64,000 nucleotides of DNA from Poseidonocella sp. HB161398 (GTDB lineage Bacteria; Pseudomonadota; Alphaproteobacteria; Rhodobacterales; Rhodobacteraceae): NCBI RefSeq assembly GCF_005870025.1, contig NZ_VATA01000028.1, forward strand, positions 1 through 64,000. The letters are read 5' to 3'. The notes below the pieces were generated by a model. That model did no database searches. It was not told the DNA's origin and saw only the letters and a program-made list of their open reading frames with translations. A program made the translations under genes and the position numbers. Shown here piece after piece: positions 1 to 7,516 of this stretch. Position 1 is the first letter of the stretch; every line of letters begins with the position of its first letter.

Positions 1-1
1 T

Positions 2-115
2 GCGGTCGCCGCATCCCTGACCGAGCCGTGGTCCAATGGCCAGACCGAGGGACAGATCAACCGGCTGAAAATGCTGAAGCGGCAGATGTATGGTCGGCCC
101 GGACGGGACGGTGCC
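2..115 (+). mobile_element. ISL3-family transposase, C-terminal remnant
   Basis: The frame starting at base 2 reads AVAASLTEPWSNGQTEGQ followed by INRLKMLKRQMYGR, which I recognise as the conserved C-terminal end of ISL3-family DDE transposases (the SNGxxEGxxNxxK block, including the catalytic Glu). The reading breaks off near base 110, where IS5-type sequence begins. The gene enters from outside the window, so its upstream state is unknown; from the abrupt change of homology it looks truncated. Confidence 0.6.
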
Positions 116-562
116 CGGCTTCGGCACGCGATCCCGGCGTCAGGAGACCTTGGCGGCGACCATCCCCTGCCGCGGCTCCAAGGGTCCGCTCCATCTGCTG
201 ATCGACGGCACGGGGATCAAGGTCGAGGGCGAGTGGCACGCTCGAAAGCACGGCGGCCCCGAACGGCGGGCTCGCCATTGTCCCCGGAGCAATGGCGGAC
301 ACAGCTCGCGGCGCAAGATCCACCTCGGGATCGACGGGCAGACGTTCGAATGCCGGGCCGTCGAGATCACCGGGAGCCACATCGGCGATGCGCCGGTGCT
401 GCCAGATCTGCTCGACCAGATCCCGGCGGAGGGGCGATCGGCAGCGTCACCGGCGAGTTGCCAGCGGATGCGCCACCGGTTCGAGCACCGCTGGCGACGC
501 CCATGATCCCCGAAAATGCCATGATGCAATCGCCCATCGTGGCGTCCATGCCGTCATCCCGC
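90..562 (+). mobile_element. IS5-family transposase remnant, frameshifted
   Basis: Translation of about 108-450 gives PGFGTRSRRQETL, then GPLHLLIDGTGIKVEGEWH, then KIHLGIDGQTFECRAVEI and IGDAPVLPDLLDQIP, the DDE core of IS5-family transposases (Asp in LLIDGTGIK). The homology shifts frame after about 450: IGSVTG appears in frame 2, and DPRKCHDAIAHRGVHAVIP appears at about 500-562 in another frame. A 36-bp hairpin-forming stretch (460-495) interrupts it. Both ends are missing: it abuts an ISL3 scrap on the left and an inverted IS3 scrap on the right. It is a dead element. Confidence 0.7.
460..495. repeat. 36-bp hairpin insertion inside IS5 remnant
   Basis: GCCAGCGG at 460-467 is the exact inverse of CCGCTGGC at 488-495, and inside the arms TGC/GCA also pair. 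It lies between the IGSVTG and RKCHDAIA blocks of the IS5 transposase, which are nearly contiguous in intact family members, so it looks inserted rather than original. A small palindromic mobile repeat or a local rearrangement are both possible. Confidence 0.4.
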
Positions 563-989
563 AGCTCGGCATCCGCAGGCCGCCCTGGCCGCCGGCGATA
601 GACCCGCGGGTCGATCCCGGCCAAGGCGCAGGCCCGCCGCTGGCTGCAGGTCCTCTCTGTCATGGCCCGGTCCAGAGCGCGTCGCCTTGGACCGGGCTTC
701 GGAAGGGGCGGCAGCTTCTCTCGAACAGTTGGCGTTCGCCTCCCGCCAGTCCCGGCACCTCCTTCAGCGCCGCCGCGTGCGGCATGTGCTCGGCCAGCAT
801 CTTCCCGGTCCCGAGCGCCTTCCGCCGCCAGGCCCCGGACACCCCGTCGCCATGCTTGGAGCGCCACTTGCGGAACGTGCCGTCGCGGATGCCGCGCTTC
901 CGGCAGGGCTCCCGGGCGCCCGCTTCCGCTTGCTGCTCCATCAGGATGCCCATGATCTGCTCTTCCGCATCGTCTGTCGCCTCGTTCAA
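562..989 (-). mobile_element. IS3-family orfA/orfB remnant
   Basis: On the minus strand 989 down to about 720 reads AEEQIMGILMEQQAEAGARE, CRKRGIRDGTFRKWRSKHGD and LAEHMPHAAALKEV, a decayed IS3-family OrfA with its HTH (usual form EEQIIGILKEQE, CRKHGIS, TFYKWK). In another frame, 663 down to about 565 reads MTERTCSQRRACALAGIDPR followed by [15 protein letters not shown], the start of the OrfB transposase. OrfB is cut after about 33 residues at the junction with the IS5 scrap near 562. The usual programmed-frameshift arrangement is still visible but both frames are ruined. Confidence 0.6.
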
Positions 990-1335
990 GGATCAGGCGA
1001 ACTTCGAAATGCGGAGTTTTCAGGGGAGCAGGGCCACAGCGTCCCCCATGGCGATACCGGGAAGGGCGGGGCGCGCACGGACGGACGGTCGCAGGGCTGC
1101 CTTGGGGTTAACATTGCAACTTGTCCGAAAGAAAGAAGCGATGTTAAGTTACGCCACCTCCGCGGTGGTGGTTGTCCAGCGTTCCCGGCGGAGCCTGTGT
1201 GTTTCGAGTGCGGCAGTCCGGCCGGGCCGAATGCGCCACGAGACTCTATCCCGCTCTGGCGACCGTCCAATCTCGGCCCGGCCGTTCTGCGCTTTGCATC
1301 TGCATCCGCCGGCCGGAGATGCCGGGCCCGGTTCG
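990..1335. other. No gene recognised
   Basis: This stretch separates the IS debris from the end of the transglutaminase gene. It holds a locally AT-rich patch with a 7-bp perfect inverted repeat, TTAACAT at 1108-1114 and ATGTTAA at 1141-1147. No convincing coding frame, tRNA or terminator with a T-run was seen. Confidence 0.4.
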
Positions 1336-2244
1336 CTACGAGGCGGTGAGGGGCCGGGAACCGGCATGCGCGCCGGAGCCTGCCTCTTCGACGCGGACCT
1401 CCACATCCATCGACAGCAGATCGGCCGACGATCCGGAGAAGCTGCCCGCGACCGGCGCGACCTGCGAGATGTTGCGCCCGACCGCCACCGGGACCAGGTT
1501 GGCCGAGCCCACCGCGCGGTTGGTCGGGTCGAAAGGGATCCAGCCCGCTCCGGGCACGAAGACCTCTGCCCAGGCATGGGTCGATCCCGGGCCCGCCGAG
1601 CCCAGCTGGCCGCTGCCCGCGTCGTGGAGGTAGCCCGAGACGATGCGCGCGCCCAAGCCGAGCGCGCGGGCCGCCTCGGCGAAGAGAACGGCGAAGTCGC
1701 GGCAGGTGCCCCAGCCCCGGGCCAGGGTCTCGAGCGGCGCCTGCGTGCCTTCGCTTTCGCGGATCTGGTAGCAGAACTGGGCGGCAATGCCGTTGCCGAG
1801 ATCCTTCAGCAGGGACAGCGTGTTCGTGGGGCGGGACATCACGAACTCTTCCACCCAGGCGCGGAAACGGCCCGACGGGTCGGGATATTGCGGCTGCGCC
1901 AGCGCGCCCAGATCGGTGTGGTCCTCGGCGGCATAGGCAAACGGATAGGACTGCGCAGAGGCGGCAATCGGGAAGACGGGCCAGCTGGGCGCTGTCAGCG
2001 AGACCGTCGCGCGCGAGCGGATCGTCAGCGCGTCCGAAACCCCGGTGAAGCTGGCGGTGGCAACGGCATTCCCGGACACGTCCTGCGACCAGTCGATCAC
2101 CGCGCCGGGCGCGATCTCCAGATCATAGGCGAGGAGTTTCAGATCCGGGGTCTCGCGGGGCCGCAGCATGAGCCTGTGCGGTCCCAGGCCGACGGCCGCG
2201 CCGTAGCGGTAGCGGGTGACATGGACGATCGTGATGACGGTCAC
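1336..2244 (-). CDS. Transglutaminase-like cysteine protease family protein
   Basis: 302-residue protein of the transglutaminase-like superfamily. An N-terminal beta domain opens with ITIVHVTRYRYG (about residues 4-15), typical of bacterial transglutaminase N-terminal regions. The core follows with the catalytic triad in order: Cys181 (GWGTCRDFAVL), His223 (STHAWAEVFV) and Asp239 (IPFDPTN). No signal peptide is visible, so it is probably cytoplasmic. Known members act as cysteine peptidases or amidases, often of unknown substrate. It is the last gene of a likely three-gene minus-strand unit that starts at 3085, and lies 9 bp after the upstream small gene. A second, divergent transglutaminase-like gene lies at 3665-4486. 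Confidence 0.85.
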   Translation of the reverse strand: MTVITIVHVTRYRYGAAVGLGPHRLMLRPRETPDLKLLAYDLEIAPGAVIDWSQDVSGNAVATASFTGVSDALTIRSRATVSLTAPSWPVFPIAASAQSYPFAYAAEDHTDLGALAQPQYPDPSGRFRAWVEEFVMSRPTNTLSLLKDLGNGIAAQFCYQIRESEGTQAPLETLARGWGTCRDFAVLFAEAARALGLGARIVSGYLHDAGSGQLGSAGPGSTHAWAEVFVPGAGWIPFDPTNRAVGSANLVPVAVGRNISQVAPVAGSFSGSSADLLSMDVEVRVEEAGSGAHAGSRPLTAS

Positions 2245-2253
2245 TGGCGGATC

Positions 2254-2535
2254 CTAGGCCGGGCGCAGGCGGTCGAGATCCGCCATGGCCTGGGTGATCA
2301 GCCCGAGGGACTTCGGGTCGCAGCGGCCGGGCTCTGCGGCGCACTGCTCCTTCAGCGCCTGGAGCGCGGTCATCGCGTTGCTCCAGAGCAGGGTCCGCTC
2401 CGATGCCGCCTCGATTTCGATGGCGGCAACCTGCGGAGGCGGAGACTTCAGGTTCGCGGTGTTCCGCCGCAAGCGCGACTTCAGCCGGTCTGCGGTTGTC
2501 CGGTGGCGGTCGAGGTCGATCGGCATGCCGGTCAT
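2254..2535 (-). CDS. Hypothetical 93-residue protein
   Basis: Not recognised. 93 residues, basic N-terminal half (KSRLRRNTANLKS) and a largely helical-looking C-terminal half (ALQALKEQCAAEPGRCDPKS) with two cysteines. No signal peptide or membrane segment. It sits 9 bp before the transglutaminase gene and 73 bp after the 158-residue unknown protein, all in one direction, so co-transcription is likely. The amino-acid mix is that of a real protein rather than an out-of-frame translation, but start and function are unproven. Confidence 0.5.
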   Translation of the reverse strand: MTGMPIDLDRHRTTADRLKSRLRRNTANLKSPPPQVAAIEIEAASERTLLWSNAMTALQALKEQCAAEPGRCDPKSLGLITQAMADLDRLRPA

Positions 2536-2608
2536 CGGCAGGCCCTAGCGGTCCGGCCGGACCGGGACGCGGCAGCGCCCCGGCGGCGATGGCGGCGGCA
2601 CGGGCAGG

Positions 2609-3085
2609 TCATTCGCCGATGCCCGGCCGGGTCGGCACCCGCATCGGACCGGTTCCGTCGAAGGCGCGCCTTGGCGGGGCGATCCGGGGTCCGGCCCCGC
2701 CCTGGCGCTGCTCCGGCCGCGATGCGGTGCCGTAGAGGTCGCGCATCTCCGCCTCGCCGACGCCGTCGGCCTTCATCACCAGGCGGATCATCGGATCGGC
2801 GAGCATCTCTTCCAGGAAGCGGTCGCGCAGCGTCCAGTCGCCCTGCTTGTCCTTGGCGATCGCGGCTTCCAGATCGGCAAGGGGCAGGGTCAGGGTGCGG
2901 TCCAGTCCGGGATGGGACGCCCGGGCATGGAGACGGACGAGCACGGAGGCGGCGCCGGTCCCGGCCGCGATTGTCGCGGGATCGCAGAGTTCGATCTCGT
3001 AGTCTCCGGGCGGAAGCAGTTCGTCCAGGCCCGGCAGCTCGAACGGCCGCAGGAAGGCGGCTGTCATTCGGATCGGATACGTCAT
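2609..3085 (-). CDS. Hypothetical protein, first gene of transglutaminase unit
   Basis: 158 residues, no family recognised. The start at 3085 (MTYPIRMTAAFLRPFELPG) was chosen over in-frame upstream codons because a purine-rich GGGGGAAA stretch precedes it. The body has PPGDYEIELCDPATIAAG followed by ADLEAAIAKDKQGDWTLRDR and FLEEMLADPMIRLVMKADG; the last about 30 residues are low-complexity and rich in Pro, Arg and Gly. No signal peptide or membrane segment. It heads the likely three-gene unit 3085-1336 ending with the transglutaminase-like protein, so it may be its substrate, inhibitor or partner; that is inference from position only. Confidence 0.6.
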   Translation of the reverse strand: MTYPIRMTAAFLRPFELPGLDELLPPGDYEIELCDPATIAAGTGAASVLVRLHARASHPGLDRTLTLPLADLEAAIAKDKQGDWTLRDRFLEEMLADPMIRLVMKADGVGEAEMRDLYGTASRPEQRQGGAGPRIAPPRRAFDGTGPMRVPTRPGIGE

Positions 3086-3664
3086 GTCGTTTCCCCCAAG
3101 GGAGGCAACGGCGGCAGCCCGGCCGCAGAGAGGGGCAGGCGGCGCGATTGCGGTGTGCAGAGGCAAAATGCCGGCGGGACGCAGATCGGCCGCGCCCAAG
3201 CGCAGCCTCGCGGCAGAAGATCCGGCATTCAGAAGGTTCAGCCCGAAGATATGGAAACATGTGTCGGGCCCACAGGATATGCCCTTCTAACGGCTTCCGG
3301 CCGCTTTTGCGAGTCTTTGCACGGCGGGGCGGGCCACTAATCGGATGCGCCGGTGCCCGTCTGCGATGGCGCGAGGGCCCGCGCCCCGCGCAGGCACGCC
3401 CTCAAGGGCGCGGCGCGCCTGCGGTTTTCGTTGCGTCAGAAGCCGCGATGTGCCAGCAGCAGTCACGTGCCGGGACGGCTGGCCGCCTGCCAGGGCGGCC
3501 GGCGGGCCCGGAAGCCAGTGTTCTTTCCGGTTCCACGACATCACGGGCGCTGACCATCCCGCATGGACGCAGCGCCAGCCGCGGTCCGCGGTCCGGCCGG
3601 GACCATGGCCATGTCCGGACGCCCCGCCCGCAACGCCGACCCGGTGCCGCATGAAAGGCCCTCG
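3086..3664. other. Divergent intergenic region, no gene recognised
   Basis: About 580 bp between two divergent transglutaminase-associated genes. Reading frames exist on both strands but all look like GC-rich noise (Arg/Ala/Gly/Pro rich). Promoters for both directions should lie here; I could not identify them with confidence. Confidence 0.4.
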
Positions 3665-4486
3665 ATGCACTTTTCCGACATAAGAATACGGCTTGGCTGC
3701 CGCTTCCGTTTCGACCTGCCTCAGCCGACGCCGATGATTGCGCTTCTGAACGTCCATTTCTCGCGGGTCAGCGATCTGGAACATCCCGATCATCTCGTCG
3801 TCTCGCCATCGGTTCCGGTCAGCGCCTACCGGGACGGGTTCGGCAACTGGTGCACGCGGTTCACTGCCCAGCCCGGAGAGCTGGTCCTCAGCACCGAAAC
3901 CGTCATCGCCGATCGCGGCATGCCGGATGCCGCCCCTCCCGAGATCTGCAATGACCGGGTCGAGACCCTGCCGGATGACGTCATCGTCTTCCTCATCGGC
4001 AGCCGCTACTGCGAAACGGACATGCTCTCGGACACGGCCTGGGGCCTCTTCGAGAAGACGCGGCCCGGGCGCGAGCGGGTCCAGGCGATCTGCGACTACG
4101 TGCATGGCCATATCCGCTTCGACTACCTGGCGGCGCGGGCCTCGCGCAGCGCGGCGCAGGCCCATGCGGAGGGGGTCGGCGTCTGCCGGGACTATGCCCA
4201 TCTGGCGATTGCCTTCTGCCGCTGCATGAACATCCCCGCGCGCTACTGCACCGGCTATCTCGGCGATATCGGCATGCCGCCGCCCTATCCGCCGGGCGAC
4301 TTCGCCGCCTGGATGGAGGTCTGGCTGGACGGAAGCTGGTGGACCTTCGATCCGCGCAACAACATGCCCCGCATCGGCCGTGTCCTGGTCGCGCGCGGCC
4401 GCGACGCGGCCGATGTTCCCCTGGTCCATTCCTTCGGCGCGAATACCCTGACGGGCTTCGATGTCTGGTGCGACCAGATCGGATGA
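3665..4486 (+). CDS. Transglutaminase family protein, His-to-Ala at catalytic site
   Basis: 273-residue transglutaminase-like protein with a beta N-terminal half and a core in which Cys174 (GVGVCRDYAHL) and Asp229 (WWTFDPRNN) are present. Where the second member of the triad usually lies, the sequence is GDFAAWMEVW, so Ala214 stands where His is expected in a DFHAW-type motif. The C-terminal region (PRIGRVLVARGRDAADVPLV) is a block I associate with this bacterial subfamily. The start at 3665 was chosen because residues before it are not protein-like. No signal peptide. It is transcribed away from the other transglutaminase unit. Activity may be altered or absent unless another residue substitutes; some subfamily members may naturally carry a small residue here. 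Confidence 0.8.
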   Translation: MHFSDIRIRLGCRFRFDLPQPTPMIALLNVHFSRVSDLEHPDHLVVSPSVPVSAYRDGFGNWCTRFTAQPGELVLSTETVIADRGMPDAAPPEICNDRVETLPDDVIVFLIGSRYCETDMLSDTAWGLFEKTRPGRERVQAICDYVHGHIRFDYLAARASRSAAQAHAEGVGVCRDYAHLAIAFCRCMNIPARYCTGYLGDIGMPPPYPPGDFAAWMEVWLDGSWWTFDPRNNMPRIGRVLVARGRDAADVPLVHSFGANTLTGFDVWCDQIG

Positions 4487-4576
4487 GACCTGTGTCCGAA
4501 CGGACTCATTGCGTGAATCGGCGCGCGCGTGTATGGGGGCTCGGCAATGTTTTTTCGCTTCGCATCCTGTCTCCTT

Positions 4577-4598
4577 AATTGGCTTCAGTCTGCCAATT
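4577..4598 (+). promoter_or_regulatory. Hairpin in cold-shock gene 5' leader
   Basis: AATTGGC (4577-4583) and GCCAATT (4592-4598) form a perfect 7-bp stem around an 8-nt loop, about 60 bases before the cold-shock start codon. Long structured leaders controlling translation at low temperature are known for csp mRNAs; that this hairpin acts that way is inference. Confidence 0.35.
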
Positions 4599-4660
4599 GG
4601 AACTGACTGAGCCGAGCTGTCGCGCGACGTGGACAGCACCAATCGACAGGAGACATCACG

Positions 4661-4867
4661 ATGGCCAATGGCACCGTGAAATGGTTCAACGCAACTAAAG
4701 GCTTCGGCTTCATCGCACCGGAATCCGGCGGCAAGGACATCTTCGTCCACATCTCCGCCGTGGAACGTTCGGGCCTCTCCGGCCTCAATGACGGCCAGGC
4801 AGTGACCTACGAAGTCGAGACCGGCCGTGACGGCCGCGAGAACGCCAAGAACCTGGCGCTCGCGTAA
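4661..4867 (+). CDS. Cold-shock protein, CspA family
   Basis: 68-residue single cold-shock domain. It starts MANGTVKWFNATKGFGFIAP with RNP1 (KGFGFI, residues about 13-18) and RNP2 (DIFVHI, about 27-32), the aromatic surface that binds single-stranded RNA/DNA. The length matches the family. A good Shine-Dalgarno sequence (CAGGAGA) lies 8-10 bases before ATG. The roughly 175-base leader contains a hairpin. It acts in the cytoplasm as an RNA chaperone. A hairpin follows its stop and separates it from the small acidic protein gene at 4925. Confidence 0.95.
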   Translation: MANGTVKWFNATKGFGFIAPESGGKDIFVHISAVERSGLSGLNDGQAVTYEVETGRDGRENAKNLALA

Positions 4868-4879
4868 GACAATCTAGCG

Positions 4880-4908
4880 ATGATCCGGCTCGTTCCGGGC
4901 CGGATCAT
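4880..4908 (+). terminator. Hairpin after csp
   Basis: ATGATCCGGC (4880-4889) pairs perfectly with GCCGGATCAT (4899-4908) across a 9-nt loop, 12 bases after the csp stop codon. No T-run follows, so it may be a stabilising or attenuating hairpin between csp and the next small gene rather than a full terminator. Confidence 0.45.
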
Positions 4909-4924
4909 TCCCATGGGAGTTTCG

Positions 4925-5116
4925 ATGGGCCGCAACGACAAGACAGTCAGCCTCTCCTGGACCGGACCGGTCGAGGACAAGACTGAAAAGACGGAAGCGG
5001 ATCTGGACCTCGACCTGCAGAAGGAAGAGCGCTCGGAGCTGACTGCCAAGCTTCGCGCGAAGCGCCTGGCCCGCGGGGACGACACCGGGACCGGGCCGGC
5101 GGAAGACGGCGACTGA
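4925..5116 (+). CDS. Small acidic/charged hypothetical protein downstream of csp
   Basis: 63 residues, starting MGRNDKTVSLSWTGPVED, highly charged, with a central acidic stretch (KTEADLDLDLQKEERSE) and a basic patch (KLRAKRLARG). The start at 4925 has GGGAG five bases upstream; an in-frame codon at 4880 overlaps the csp hairpin and is less likely. No known domain. It lies 57 bp after csp in the same direction and could share its transcript. Function unknown. Confidence 0.5.
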   Translation: MGRNDKTVSLSWTGPVEDKTEKTEADLDLDLQKEERSELTAKLRAKRLARGDDTGTGPAEDGD

Positions 5117-5262
5117 CGCCGTCGCGCATCCAGCCCCTCAGCGGGGCAGATGCCGCCCGCCAGGGCGACTTGCCACGATTTCGCCCGCCTCGGCTCCGCC
5201 AGAGCCCGGCCGAGAGTTCGACGGAGCGGATGCGGGCCGCTATGCCGATGCGCCCGGCCGAC

Positions 5263-6255
5263 GGCCGTGTTGCATGCACCGGGGCTTCAGGCGTGACGTT
5301 CCCTCGTCCCGCCAGGTCCAGGCCCTTCCGAGGGCAGAGCAGCGGTTGATGATGGCGATGCGGATCCGGATTTCGGCGGTCTGGCGATCGCGGGACATGA
5401 TGCGCTCGCCGAAGAGTTCGAGGCGGTTCATTCGAGCTTCAGCGCGACATCACGCGCGATAGCCAGCCCGCTTCCTCCAGAGTGCCCGGCCCGGACATCG
5501 CGTTGCGCGAGATCGCGGCAGGGCAGAGTGGCCTCCGCGCTCGACCATTTCGCCGGATCGGGATGACCGGTCCGGCGTCCTGCGCGAGGATCGCGGCATG
5601 GCCGCGCCGCGTATCGTGCGCGCCATCCGCAGTGACCGTTCCGACCGCGTCGTCCTCCGGGATATGCCGGCAGCTCGTGCAGGATCGGGCCGTCGCCGTG
5701 ACGGCTGGAGGAGAGCTCGACAGCTCGGATGCCGCCGGTGCCTGCGTCCATCGCGTCATGAACCTTGCGCCAGTCGCGCCGTGCATGCGCGCGAGCCATT
5801 CTCCATCGCCAGGGAAACAGACCCCGGCGCGGCCCTGCGCAGCAATGTCCCGGGAGGGGAACGGCAGGTTCAGGGGCAGACCGGCACTGGGGTCGGGGAA
5901 CTGTGCCGCGATCCGTGCCTGGCATCGGCACGGTGTCGACTGGCCAGGGGCAGGCCAGCCGAGCCAGCTCGCGATCAGGCCGACAGCCCGGCGAAGAGGC
6001 AAGCCGGGCACGACCTTCAGGGCCCGTCCGGATGGCCGTGTCCGGGAAGGTGCCGGGGTGCACCCGCTTTCCGCTGCCGCGCGCGCCGCTCGGTCTGGGG
6101 ATCGAACCGGCCCGGAGCGAACCACGCCGCCCCGGCGAGGGGCCGCAATCAGACCGGTTTATCGCGCGCTAACGGGGGCAGGCTGCGGCATCTGGCCAAT
6201 CCAACCATCAGCGTTCCCGCACGGAATCACTGTCGCCAATATGTGCAACACCGCC
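5263..6255 (-). mobile_element. Decayed IS5-family insertion sequence with terminal inverted repeats
   Basis: The ends match as inverted repeats: GGCCGTGTTGCAT at 5263-5275 against the complement of GTGCAACACCGCC at 6243-6255 (11 of the first 12 bases agree). Between them, minus-strand fragments in several frames reproduce an IS5-family transposase in order: GLPLRRAVGLIASWLG (about 6010), GDGEWLARMHG, WRKVHDAMDAGTGGIRAVE (about 5740), AVGTVTADGAHDTRR, AGPVIPIRRNGRA (about 5560), LFGERIMSRDRQTAEIRIR and AIINRCSALGRA (about 5420-5320). Numerous frameshifts mean no active transposase. Length of about 1 kb fits the family. Confidence 0.75.
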
Positions 6256-6474
6256 TCCCCAACTCGTCATCCGCGCCATCGAAACCCGCCGGGCATTCGC
6301 GTGCTGGCGGCAAGTCCGGGCGGCCGGTGGCAGGCGCGTTGCGAGGCAGCGGAGAGCGATCGAGCGGGGCGCGCTAGCGAAGCGGACAGCCCCGCCGTGC
6401 TCCTGTCACCTTTCTCGGGGCGACAGGAAATGGGCGCTTTCGGCGCAGCGCCCGGGTTCCGGCGGGCGGCCGCT

Positions 6475-7257
6475 TCAGCGCAGGCCGTGCGCGAGCCGGT
6501 TCTTCTCGGCGGTGAGGCGCGCCTCGATATCCGCCATGGCCTCTGCGGCCGGAAGGCCGGCGGGGATCGTCGGCAGGTAGGACAGGGTGACCGTTCCGGC
6601 CGCCTTGCCGGTGTCGGTCCAGAAGCAGCCCGCATTATGGGCGACCGGCACGACCGGGATGCCGAGCTTGCGGTAGAGCGCGATCAGGCCCGGCTGGAAC
6701 TTGCAGTCCTGGCCGACATCCGCGCGCGTGCCCTCCGGGAAGATCAGGATCGAGCGGCCCTTCGCGACCTCGCGCCGTGCCTCGGTGATCATCGCGGCCA
6801 GGGCCCGCCCGCCGGCGCCGCGGTCGATCAGGATCATCGGGGCGTTGCCGAGATACCAGCCAAAGACCGGGATGCGCCGCAGCTCGTGCTTGGCGACCAT
6901 GCAGATATCCGGCACGAGGTTGTTGAAGGCGAGCGTTTCCCAGGTGGACTGGTGGTTGCAGACATAGATGCAGGGCGTGCCGGGATGCTTGTTCTCCAGC
7001 CCCTCTTCGCGGAAGCGCAGGCCGAGCACGACGCGCATCAGCGCCAGGACGCCGCCGGTCCAGAACCGGATGGCGGCCCGGGTCAGCCGGGGACGGCGCA
7101 GCAGCGCGAGCCCGGGGATGAGCGGGCTCTGGAGCATGGTCCACAGGGCGAAGAGCCCGTCGAAGAGCTTCGTGCGGACCCGCGTCAGAGCGGGGCGGGG
7201 CGGCCGGGACTGCGCCCGGTAACCCGGCTCGGCGGAGGCGTGCAGATCAAGAGACAC
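6475..7257 (-). CDS. plsC: 1-acyl-sn-glycerol-3-phosphate acyltransferase (PlsC-like)
   Basis: About 260 residues from a GTG start at 7257 (VSLDLHASAEPGY) that overlaps the end of the DUF982 gene; a later start is possible. It acylates lysophosphatidate to phosphatidate at the inner membrane. A hydrophobic N-terminal stretch (LIPGLALLRR, then GGVLALMRVVLGL) precedes the acyltransferase block NHQSTWETL, the HX4E form of the HX4D catalytic motif, and the glycerophosphate-binding FPEGTR. The C-terminus ends in a helix (EARLTAEKNRLAHGLR). Coupling to DUF982 by overlap suggests one transcript. Confidence 0.85.
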   Translation of the reverse strand: MSLDLHASAEPGYRAQSRPPRPALTRVRTKLFDGLFALWTMLQSPLIPGLALLRRPRLTRAAIRFWTGGVLALMRVVLGLRFREEGLENKHPGTPCIYVCNHQSTWETLAFNNLVPDICMVAKHELRRIPVFGWYLGNAPMILIDRGAGGRALAAMITEARREVAKGRSILIFPEGTRADVGQDCKFQPGLIALYRKLGIPVVPVAHNAGCFWTDTGKAAGTVTLSYLPTIPAGLPAAEAMADIEARLTAEKNRLAHGLR

Positions 7258-7516
7258 GGCGCGGGCGCTCCTGGGCCTGCGTCTTGAAGCCGGCCGTCTC
7301 GGCGGCGGAGAGGAAGGCATGGCGCGCGCTGCCGACGGAGCACATGCATTCGGCGGCGGCATCGAGCCGCCCGAGCGCCTGCTGGCGGGCCGTGTCGGCC
7401 ACGGGCCATTTCCGGCGCAGCCAGTACTGCGCCTGCTCGATCGTGGTGATCTTGATCCGGTGGCCGTCCGGCGTTCGGGTGAGGGTGATCGGATCACCCC
7501 AGAATATTTCTATCAA
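7247..7516 (-). CDS. DUF982 domain-containing protein
   Basis: About 89 residues. The pattern PITLTRTPDGHRIKITTIEQ, then AQYWLRRKWPV, then ARHAFLSAAETAGF matches DUF982, a small family common in Rhizobiales and Rhodobacterales with no proven function. The first codon at 7516 is TTG (TTGATAGAAATATTC); no ATG lies in frame nearby, so the exact start is uncertain. The end overlaps the plsC start by 11 bases. No signal peptide; soluble. Confidence 0.7.
   Translation of the reverse strand: MIEIFWGDPITLTRTPDGHRIKITTIEQAQYWLRRKWPVADTARQQALGRLDAAAECMCSVGSARHAFLSAAETAGFKTQAQERPRRVS

Noticed and set aside
292-3654. Very long plus-strand frame (over 1100 codons) across the first 3.6 kb
   Set aside because: It runs antisense to two recognisable genes, is Arg/Gly/Ala-rich throughout and has no motif; a by-product of high GC.
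3287-4750. Minus-strand frame of 487 codons opposite the transglutaminase and csp genes
   Set aside because: Fully antisense to two clear genes and without any recognised motif.
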